A stretch of DNA of 64,000 nt from the NCBI GenBank assembly GCA_907163375.1, contig CAJQUW010007287.1:1-64000 (forward strand), written 5' to 3'. Shown piece by piece: positions 56,774 to 64,000 of the stretch. Below the pieces are notes generated by a model that saw only the letters and a program-made list of their open reading frames with translations, searched no databases and was not told the origin of the DNA. Origin of the DNA: Prostheceraeus crozeri. Lineage: Eukaryota > Platyhelminthes > Polycladida > Euryleptidae. Numbering within the stretch: the first letter of the stretch is position 1; each line of letters begins with the position of its first letter. Made by a program: the position numbers and the translations under genes.

Positions 56774-58372
56774 ATGTCTTTCTTTCTTTCTAGTGAATAT
56801 CCTGATATAAACTCAATCAACTTCGATCTCACCTTCTTGAAATCCAAGTTAGACGATATCCGAAATATCGATAAACTAATTATGGAAGCCTATTCCGACG
56901 ATTTCATCCAGTCAGATGAATTTTTTGCGCAGTTAGAAATTGATAACGATTTCATGCCTGACAGTTTACAGGGTCTGCATGAAATTGAAGTTTTTCTTGA
57001 AAAACATGTTGTAAAACCCGCTGTTGTATCCGCTGCACCTACATGTAAGCCTACGCATTCTAAGCCCACGAGTTTTGCCAAGTTACCCAAGCTACAGATG
57101 GTCCATTTTGATGGTTCAGACATCCGAAAATGGTCTGAATTTTACGACACGTTCTATTCTGAGATAGAGTCAAGAACCGACATTGAAGATGTCACTAAGT
57201 TCCACTATCTTAACAACCTGTTACATGGTCGTGCTAAGGAAAGAATCAACCACATGCGTCCTTCTAACTCATCGTTTCAGCAAGCGATTCAGAAGTTGAA
57301 GGATGAGTTTAAGGACAGAGATAGGATTAAGAACGCTCATATTGATTCTATAAATGAAATTCCATCAGCTGATAAAACAGCCTCTGATTTGAGACGTTTT
57401 TTGGATCAAATCAAGTTTGATATTTCTGCATTGAGTCATCTTTCTTATGATTCCACCATGTACGGTCCATTTATTTTACCGTCCTTGTTAAGGAAAATTC
57501 CGCATTCTCTACAGATGAAAATGCTAGATGCCACACATGGTTCGTATCCGTCTCTTGACGAATTTATGTTTTTTCTAGAAACAGAGGTTTGTAAACTTGA
57601 GAACCTTGATTCTTTGACTCTTCATGGTAGGCCAAGTAACCATTTCCAGAATGACATGCGTAATAGCAATTTTCAAATAGACAGACGAGACGAGTTTGTG
57701 AGTACTATGACTGTCACTAAGAATTCCAAAAAGCCATTTTCTAAGAACTTCGTTCGGCAGTGTAGTTATTGTAAATCCGAAGATCATTCAACTTACATGT
57801 GTCCCCTAAGTGTAAGTGAGAAAATCACGTTCATCCAATCTCATAAACTGTGTTTCAACTGCTTGGGTTCTCATCTGAAGAAGGACTGTAAATCAAAGGG
57901 TAGATGCGCTAAATGTAGCAGACCTCATCATAGTTCAATTCATTCTCATTTCACAACTGAGAATGTCGGCAGTAGTAATAGTGCTACTAACAGATCTGAA
58001 GGTTGTGATCAGTCTTCTGATCAAAATGGTAAATCTCGACAGCCTCATATCAAGAACACAACCTCATGTAACGATAGTGACGTTTTAAATGATTCCGAGC
58101 ACGGTGCTCATAATTCTGACGTAGTTTCTGGCGACCCAGATTCCACTTTGTCGTCCATATCGTTGACTTCTTCTGAGAAGTATAAATCTAAGGATACTTC
58201 TTCCAACGTTCTTTTGAAAACTGTAAAAGCTGTTGCATTTTCTGATGATATAAGGCTTACCGCAAAGATTCTGATCGATGAAGGATCTGGTGTGAAGCGG
58301 CAAATCCCAGTTATGTGGTCTCGAATTCATGGAGGAGCAACTGTTACTGGGAGGAGCCAAAGGAAAATGTAG
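56774..58372 (+). CDS. gag: BEL/Pao gag with protease start, unit 4
   Basis: The TTTC run has three copies (about 56777-56792), so the frame opened here starts MSFFLSSEYPDINS and is 532 codons. The natural ATG upstream at 56696 is out of frame with it. It carries SSEYPDINSINF as unit 2 but EVCKLENL and NDMRNSNF as unit 3. Otherwise identical in the core, zinc knuckles and protease start. Confidence 0.88.
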   Translation: MSFFLSSEYPDINSINFDLTFLKSKLDDIRNIDKLIMEAYSDDFIQSDEFFAQLEIDNDFMPDSLQGLHEIEVFLEKHVVKPAVVSAAPTCKPTHSKPTSFAKLPKLQMVHFDGSDIRKWSEFYDTFYSEIESRTDIEDVTKFHYLNNLLHGRAKERINHMRPSNSSFQQAIQKLKDEFKDRDRIKNAHIDSINEIPSADKTASDLRRFLDQIKFDISALSHLSYDSTMYGPFILPSLLRKIPHSLQMKMLDATHGSYPSLDEFMFFLETEVCKLENLDSLTLHGRPSNHFQNDMRNSNFQIDRRDEFVSTMTVTKNSKKPFSKNFVRQCSYCKSEDHSTYMCPLSVSEKITFIQSHKLCFNCLGSHLKKDCKSKGRCAKCSRPHHSSIHSHFTTENVGSSNSATNRSEGCDQSSDQNGKSRQPHIKNTTSCNDSDVLNDSEHGAHNSDVVSGDPDSTLSSISLTSSEKYKSKDTSSNVLLKTVKAVAFSDDIRLTAKILIDEGSGVKRQIPVMWSRIHGGATVTGRSQRKM

Positions 58373-59661
58373 CTGAAATAGTGAGAAAATTCGGGAATGA
58401 CATGTGTGAGACAGGGACCGGACACAGTGGAACGAGCGAACTCCCAGAAGGTATGGTCGACGTACATCAAACGCTAGAAAAGTGCGGCATGCAAATAAGC
58501 CAGTGCAACAAATGGAAAAGTCGGAAGAGATGTCATTGCCATTTGCGAGTGTTGGATGGCAATAAATTGTTACGCTATCTGGATAAGTCTCGACTGATAT
58601 GGGATTCACTCTTCAGTGAAAGTTGTCAGAGTGACACCAAGCACAGGAGAATATTCACGCTACCCGTCATCAAAGCTGGTTTCACTGCACACGGGATAAG
58701 ATATACCGTTGACAAGATAAACAGAGTGTTGCAAGTTCTCCCAACTCGTACAACTAACCTTTGGTTGAGTAACATACTCACATGGGCTTTTTGTGCCAAT
58801 CAAGATAAATTAGTTCTCGATACTTGGTACCAACTAGGCATGTGTTCACTTGGTGACATCGAGCAAGCACAGGCGTCAAAATATTTGGAAGAATCGCTAC
58901 GACGTACTACAAGATGGGATAACTTTGTAAAGCTAAGTTTACACCAGCAAAGTCAGATTGTAGGCATCTCTTTAATGCAAGGGCGAGGACGGAATAAGGT
59001 GGATTGGGAAAAGGAGAAGACCGCAAGGTGTGTCCCCGGATGTCAAATTAAGATGAGGTACGACTCTGTGCAAGGAGAAGAAGTGTTCCTGAATCAATTA
59101 CGTGACATTCTCCGCGCATATTTAGAACCATTTGTTGATGTCCAAAAGGCCTAAGAGTTGACATGGAACAAGTTTCTGGGAGGTGCCCAACTATGGCTTA
59201 CTAGTGGATCAACTGGAAGTGTACATGTGGAGTATGTAGATGGTGCCAACTACAATCAGGAGAAAGAAAACAAGCGAACAAGTGACAAATACGAAAATGG
59301 GAAGAAAAGAGCTATATACGGGACGACTATGGTCGATTATATTATCTGTTCATATTGCTTGGCCATCTACGAACCCGAATTGAACAAGTTACAGTGTCTG
59401 GAGGACGGTCTAAGAGGTATTGATGAAATATCAAGTATCCAAAATCGATGGGTTGAGTCTTGTAAATCTCACACACATTTTACGATGGGAGACTATGCGG
59501 ACTTTAACCTACAACACAGTCTTCAAGCACAATCTATGGTGTTTGCAGTCTTACGAGAGAAAGCTACCAAAACGGCTGATGTGATGAGAAGATCTCATCA
59601 GAGCGCTCTACTGGATGGAGAGAGCCCTATTGGAACAATACTGTTATTTTCCTGTTGGTGA
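58315..59661 (+). pseudogene. Totivirus-like RdRp fragment, unit 4
   Basis: A 279-codon frame (58315-59154) ends at a TAA that replaces AAA (gcctaagag). The frame resumes at 59158 and, unlike the other units, stays open through YENGKKRAIYGTTMVDYIIC into DYADFNLQHS. One unit therefore still shows motifs 3 and 4 in a single reading frame. About 71 bp between gcgaaca and agtgacaaa (near 59280) is deleted relative to the other units. No GDD region follows; the LTR-like tail starts near 59693. Confidence 0.82.
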
Positions 59662-60012
59662 TGGGAGTGTACGAACTAATAAATAATAATAAGTACTCTC
59701 AATAAAATTGTTCATGAAACTAGAATAAACTTTTGTTTGTCGGTAAGAATACCACACAGCTGCTACACCCACTTAGACATTTGTAAGACGTGGAATATAT
59801 ATCCAACAAATCCTACTCCAGCTGCAGTGCCGTGAAACAATACACAACAACAATAATCGATATGGCTATTTCAAACAATTGTGCCGAAGACTTATTTAAT
59901 TTAACAGTGTTTCTTGTCAGTGAAGGTTGTGTCAAAACGCTCTCGTCATATATTTCTCAAAATGAGTCAAGATTAATTTGAAGATAGAAAAAAACAATCG
60001 TTGCCAGGGAGC

Positions 60013-60303
60013 ATGGAAAAATTACGAGAGGAATTGAAGAGGAATATATTTGAGAGGAATATAGTATTTACAGATTCTTTGAGTGATATCATAGAGCCAA
60101 ATGGTGGAGAGGATAATACAATTGTAAACTTACGAAAATTCTTGTTGCATGAAAAAAGAAGCAATTCACTCAGTGTTATGTGTACAATTTTTATCGGCAA
60201 ACACATCAACTATCTTCTATCTCTTTGTGATAATGACAAGACAGATTTTCATAGTCTCTTGAAGAAAAAATCAGCTCAATTACCGAAGTTTCATTTGTTA
60301 TGA
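60013..60303 (+). CDS. Hypothetical protein, unknown
   Basis: Starting at ATG 60013, the frame reads EKLREELKRNIFERNIVFTD and continues through NTIVNLRKFLLHEKRSNSLS to a stop. A different frame just after it (MKLGKLADKFPTLCRVSVPL, 60300-60400) might be a continuation after a frameshift. I do not recognise a family. It is charged, helical and without membrane segments or cysteines of note. It lies between the BEL array and the Polinton remnant and might belong to either or to neither. Confidence 0.3.
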   Translation: MEKLREELKRNIFERNIVFTDSLSDIIEPNGGEDNTIVNLRKFLLHEKRSNSLSVMCTIFIGKHINYLLSLCDNDKTDFHSLLKKKSAQLPKFHLL

Positions 60304-60602
60304 AATTAGGTAAATTAGCAGACAAATTTCCTACGCTTTGTAGGGTGTCTGTTCCTCTTGGACTTTTCAAAACGCGACCTAACTATATTGGAAGATTGTG
60401 TAAAGCAATTGTGTGACATTCTAAATGATTCCATTCTTCTCCCAAACAATGGTGCGTCATTTAGCGACAATACCGCGCTGACATATTCAATGGAATTTGG
60501 ATGTTAAACTCCGCTATTGTTACTGCGATACGGCCGCACGACACTTTATTTTCAATGTTTAGACCTATGCCATTTCATTATAATTTTCTTGAACAATGGT
60601 GC

Positions 60603-60960
60603 GCCATTCAGCTAAAATACGGCGCTTCAACCAATTAGAACGCGTGCACGCCGTGGACAGAAATCCCATTGTTAAGAAAACTTATCATTCTTGTATCTCT
60701 GTTTTATATGCAATGCTATTTCCTTTTTTACATGTACATACAATTACTATGCCATTCAGCTAAAATACTGCGCTTCAACCAATTAGAACGCGTCCATGCC
60801 GTGGACAGAAATCCCATTGTTAAGAAAACTTATCATTCTTGTATCTCTCAGTTTTATATGCAATGCTATTTCCTGCTTTACATGTACATACAATTACTAT
60901 GCCATTCAGCTAAAATACCGCGCTTCAACCAATTAGAACGCGTCCACGCCGAGGACATAT
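60603..60960. repeat. 148-150-bp tandem repeat, 2.4 copies
   Basis: gccattcagctaaaata begins at 60603, 60751 and 60901. Each unit includes cgcttcaaccaattagaacg and, in the first two, ttaagaaaacttatcattct. A related fragment (acaatggtgcgtcattta) occurs at about 60450. Non-coding; the ORF 60669-60977 reads through it. Confidence 0.9.
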
Positions 60961-61091
60961 CTTCATGTATTCTGTGAATGTAACCAAAGTGAATGTATGC
61001 AAAGTGGATGTAACCAAAGTAAAATAAGCATGTGTTGTTTTTGATTTCACATTTACGGTAATATAATAGAAACATTTTATCTTCTATAAAA

Positions 61092-61579
61092 ATGAGCAAC
61101 ATAAATGAGTTCTTAAAAATATATGGCAAACAAACAACAACGAATTTTGATCTTAAGAAAATCGCTAATCAATTGGGAATAAAGAATTTTCACATATTGA
61201 GAGACGAATTACAATTCCTAAAAAAAATAAGCCATCAGGAACCTTCAGTTCCCGGAACAAAGTTCCAACTATAAATTTCGTAACCAATCTCCACACGTCA
61301 GATCAAAAAGGAGTACATTGGTCTGCAGGAACGTCTAATAAAAACGCAGATAATTACTATTTTGACCGCCCTGAGGCTGAGAACTATTGGTTCGACTGTT
61401 ATGGTCTTCCCCCTACAAATGAAGTCAAAGAATTACTTGGAAATGGAATTTATAATACATTTCAAATTCAAAAACCAGGAACAACTTATTCCGGTCAATT
61501 ATGTCTTTATGTTTTATTTAAATTACAAAAGGGAGTACCATTTCTTGATATTATGTTAGAATTGAATAAGGTAATTTAA
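61092..61579 (+). pseudogene. Polinton adenain-like cysteine protease
   Basis: The first frame (61092-61274) carries KIANQLGIKNFHILRDEL, the region before the protease core. The second (about 61257-61579) has KGVHWSAGTS (catalytic His in HW), NYWFDCYGLPPTNEVKELL (the Asp/Glu-type strand with the FDxxGxxPP motif) and YSGQLCLYVLFKL, where active relatives have LCGxxC. Here the first Cys is replaced by Ser-Gly. The protein would mature capsid proteins in an active element. The frameshift near 61255 and the changed Cys motif indicate a dead gene. Confidence 0.75.
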
Positions 61580-61605
61580 TTCCCGAAAAAACGTTAGTTC
61601 AAAAA

Positions 61606-62170
61606 TTAAAAATCACTTCGTTGTAATTCATTTTGATAAAATCGGCCTCTGATATCTTCATCATCTAAATCTTTGATTTCGTAAGTAATCGGATTAGTTT
61701 GATTTATTTTAGAAACTTCAAATATTTCTTTTGTCCAATAGCCAAGAAAGCCTTTTTCAAATTTATTCTTATACTTAAATATTCTAACTCTATCTCCAAT
61801 CTTAAATTTCGGCTTAAGTTTCTGCAAATTCGGATTACTCTCATTCGAGTAATTATTTTCGAATATTTTCTTACGTATCAAATCAGGGTCGTCAGAAGCA
61901 TTCTTTGGAGTTTCTTCAATACCTGAATGAATCTTATTGTTATAATCCTTAACAATTCCTGGTAATATCTTTAACCATTTCTGATTTCCCTGTTCTGTAA
62001 ATTTCTTGAATAATTTATCTTTTAACGTTCTATTGAATCTTTCTATTACTACAACCTTTCCTGCATTTTCAGTTGAATAAACTGAGCCTTGGCGATGACT
62101 TTCGTCTGTTTCAAATAGTGGCTGAACATTTCTGTTATAACTCCGATCCTTTATCAACAAACAATTTTTT
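61606..62170 (-). pseudogene. Polinton integrase, C-terminal part
   Basis: The minus-strand frame 62229-61606 includes VVIERFNRTLKDKLFKKFTE (the catalytic Glu of the DDE triad), PGIVKDYNNKIHSGIEETPK and a C-terminal chromodomain-like SH3 fold (FKIGDRVRIFKYKNKFEKGF). It ends TYEIKDLDDEDIRGRFYQNE as in Polinton integrases. Residues before about 62170 are out of frame; the N-terminal part with the two Asp is in the neighbouring frame (62135-63013). One frameshift near 62150-62170 separates them. Confidence 0.85.
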
Positions 62171-63013
62171 TGGCTTTCTATTAGTTTCTTTAAAGATTTC
62201 TTCAAACGCATATTTAACTGACAGACCACTTTTATTTTTTAAAGGCTTTACCCAAGCGTATCGTGTATATAAATCTATAACGGTCAATGCGTATTTATAA
62301 TCTTTTTCATTCGGCATATGAATTAGATCAGCACTCCAAATATCATCTTTATTAAATACTTTTACTTTCAATAGATATTTAGGCCTTCTGTATTCTTTAT
62401 GGATTTCGGACGCATAGCGTCCTAGGTCATTCGACATTTCAGACGCGTAGGTTCGAGCGTTGCTCTCAGACAGCTTTGCAGTCGTTTCATTTGCTGACGG
62501 ATCAATACCCTGTCCGAACAATATTTTAGCTTGTAAAGCTTTCTTAACAAACATTCTTTCAATTCTTTCTCTAAATGTAGGATTTTGGATACTATCTAAT
62601 TCTTGAATCATCTTCTTATCAGCTGCATGACGAGATTTTAGGTCATGATTTCGATAAGCTAAATCATGTCTGTAAGCTGCGGCATCTACTCTATTTATTG
62701 GTTCTTCACCTGGTTTCGGATTATTATTCTCATCTAGTCTGATATCTAATCGAGTTCCTGGACCGGTATATGAATGACCAGGGAGATGTTTTTCTTTTGA
62801 ATATTTACTCCAAATAAATCCAGGAAAGTTTTCTAATGTTTTTTGTATGTCACCTCCGGAATGCTGACAATTTGAGGGTTTATGTACTTTTAAGAGATAA
62901 TTCAATAAATCTAAATTAGAAATTTTTAATTTAATTAAATTTTCGGAATTCATTTTAAAAGATAAAATATTTTTAAAGATAAAATAAAATAAATGTTTTA
63001 CCGAATTGGACAA
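62135..63013 (-). pseudogene. PLA2-like domain fused to Polinton integrase N-terminal part
   Basis: A 292-codon minus-strand ORF. Residues about 40-170 form a phospholipase-A2-like domain of the type seen in parvoviral VP1 and in some Polintons: HSYTGPGTRLDIRL, INRVDAAAYRHDLAYRNHD (calcium-loop and His-Asp dyad) and SIQNPTFRERIERMFVKKAL. After a linker, YLLKVKVFNKDDIWSADLIH starts an integrase core, with SADLIH (first Asp), LTVIDLYTRYAWVKPLKNKS and FVDKGSEL (second Asp). It then breaks into the neighbouring frame. In Polintons these are normally separate genes, so the fusion may be a true joint ORF or the product of a deletion between two genes. The domain could disturb membranes during particle entry; that role is known only for the viral relatives. 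Confidence 0.75.
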
Positions 63014-63028
63014 AAGGTCCTGAGGTTA

Positions 63029-63298
63029 TTACCTAATCATACTAGGACTTAGATATATTCCAGAACCATCTTTAGTTTCTTTAATTTCAATTAAATCATC
63101 AACATTGTGGAGAATGTTTTTAAGAACTCTTTTTCCTTCATCAACTAAATTTAATTTACTAATAAAATTATCTACTATTCCTTCACCCCTAGCAACTTTC
63201 TCTAACTCTCTGTTATGACGTTTTTGTTCTTCTAATGCTGCCTTCTCTGATTTATTTTTAATAAATAATTTATTTTTCTTTTTGTAATTTAATATTCT
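63029..63298 (-). CDS. Polinton-side ORF without ATG, unknown
   Basis: The minus-strand frame is open for 89 codons from a TAG at 63299-63301 to the stop at 63029. It reads KKNKLFIKNKSEKAALEEQK and ends DGSGIYLSPSMIR. No Met occurs before the last three residues. It begins exactly where BEL sequence starts on the other side, so its N-terminus was probably cut off. No family recognised. Confidence 0.4.
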   Translation of the reverse strand, partial: RILNYKKKNKLFIKNKSEKAALEEQKRHNRELEKVARGEGIVDNFISKLNLVDEGKRVLKNILHNVDDLIEIKETKDGSGIYLSPSMIR

Positions 63299-63302
63299 CT
63301 AT

Positions 63303-64000
63303 CATTCTGCAGAAAATCGCTTGATACAGCTTGTTCAAAAAGTAGAATTTCCAAAAGAGTATGAATATTTGAATATATGAATATTGGGCTTGGTTTTAAG
63401 AGACGGTATCATCAGAACTGCAGGACGACTGCAATTGGCTAAGATCCTTGAAAGTGCGAAGTTGCCCATACCGATTCCAAAAAGTAATACGTTTTCAAAA
63501 TTGATTATCAGATATTATCACGAAGTTGTTTTCCATTTAGGCGTTCCTGCAACTGTCAACGCATTGAGACAGAAGTTTTGGTTACCATGTGGCAAGTCAC
63601 AGTGTCGAAGTGTTCTTCGCAACTGCATCATATGCAAAAAATTGACTGGTACACCTTTTCCTCTGCCTATTTCTCCTGATTTACCTGATTTTCGGGTTAA
63701 CAACACAAAGCCATTCTCTTCAATAGGAGTTGATTTCCCAGGAAGCCTTACCGCAAGAAATGAATCTACGAGCCACTTATTCCAAAAGTGCTATATCCGT
63801 ATATTTTCCTGCTGCACAACAAGAAATCTAAACCTTGAGCTTTTAAATGACATGTCGACAGAATCCTTTCTACTCGCTTTTCGTAGCCACTGCGCTGATT
63901 ATGGCACTCCAAATCTCGTTGTATCTGACAACGCCAAAACTTTCAAGCGGGCAGATCAAGAAATTCAGCAATTGTATTCTCTTCTCTGGAACGATGATTC
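63303..64000 (+). pseudogene. BEL/Pao integrase, partial, running off the window
   Basis: From about 63303 the frame reads HSAENRLIQLVQKVEFPKEY, a TGA at 63378-63380, and then LRDGIIRTAGRLQLAKILES. The H2C2 zinc finger follows (YYHEVVFHLG ... CIICKK). The integrase core comes next: SIGVDFPGSLTARNES (first Asp), DMSTESFLLAFRSHCADYG and VVSDNAKTF (second Asp). The Glu lies beyond the window. Apart from the single nonsense codon, the frame is open. Whether it belongs to the same BEL family as the gag array cannot be told, because that array lacks integrase. BEL sequence begins abruptly at the Polinton boundary. Confidence 0.88.

Larger units (their letters stand above)
45971..59756 (+). mobile_element. 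Tandem array of BEL/Pao gag - totivirus-like RdRp units
   Basis: The 64-bp LTR-tail-like sequence from gtactctca to ataccaca ends at 46034, 49318, 49989, 53267, 56545 and 59756. This defines five head-to-tail units of 3284, 671, 3278, 3278 and 3211 bp. After each tail except the last comes attggtgccgtgacc, a primer-binding-site-like sequence, then a leader, gag, the start of a protease and a viral polymerase-like fragment. The last unit ends exactly at ataccaca and is followed by unrelated DNA. Units are nearly identical, so amplification is recent. An aataaa lies in each tail. Confidence 0.9.
61092..63298. mobile_element. Polinton/Maverick remnant
   Basis: An adenain-like protease on + and an integrase, a phospholipase-A2-like domain and a short ORF on - lie within 2.2 kb. 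This gene mixture is typical of Polintons. Polymerase B, the packaging ATPase and capsid genes are absent, and terminal repeats were not found. The right side stops abruptly where BEL sequence begins near 63300. Confidence 0.75.

Overview
The window is animal (metazoan) nuclear DNA from a repeat-rich, AT-rich invertebrate genome. Genes are split by GT-AG introns, most DNA is transposon-derived, and short words such as tacatgta and taggcctac recur, as in many marine invertebrate genomes. The phylum cannot be fixed from this sequence. No rRNA, tRNA or CRISPR array was seen. Nothing looks bacterial.

Layout. 1-11 kb: a 39-bp minisatellite, two decayed exons of a cellular gene family, a dead piggyBac element (2286-4877) with perfect ends and TTAA target sites, two tandem repeats, a truncated Ty3/Gypsy element (about 8012-9553), and a gene fragment encoding a Ulp1-like protease plus a PHD-like zinc finger. 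11.4-20.7 kb: a 3.7-kb segment present twice in direct orientation. It carries a foldback repeat, a hAT transposase and the 5' part of a CACTA/Tnp2-like transposase. The second copy has lost most of the hAT gene and received a Tc1/mariner insertion whose empty site is preserved in the first copy. 21.8-26.1 kb: a 4.3-kb DNA transposon with matching ends, eight copies of a 15-bp subterminal motif and a 45-bp coding minisatellite.

26.7-39.4 kb holds the best cellular gene: about ten exons with compatible phases, ending in a BEN/DUF4806-like domain. Its introns are filled with hAT-like, pogo-like and unclassified elements and with a Polinton capsid-like fragment. A paralogue occupies about 41.4-44.6 kb and encloses a chimeric transposase remnant. 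With the decayed exons near 1.2 and 6.2 kb, the window samples a small cluster of this family.

46.0-59.8 kb is the most unusual part. Four near-identical 3.2-3.3-kb units and one 0.67-kb deletion derivative lie head to tail. Each full unit joins a BEL/Pao gag with zinc knuckles, through the first residues of the protease, to a fragment resembling the RNA-dependent RNA polymerase of totivirus-like dsRNA viruses. The polymerase part ends before the GDD motif and runs into a 64-bp piece that looks like the tail of the BEL LTR. The chimera must predate the tandem amplification. Allele patterns across units show recombination or gene conversion.

59.8-64 kb: a small hypothetical ORF, a 150-bp tandem repeat, a Polinton/Maverick remnant (adenain-like protease on +; integrase, phospholipase-A2-like domain and a short ORF on -), and a BEL/Pao integrase running off the window end. 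Apart from the BEN/DUF4806-like genes and the Ulp1/PHD fragment, nearly all coding sequence is mobile-element derived and mostly broken.
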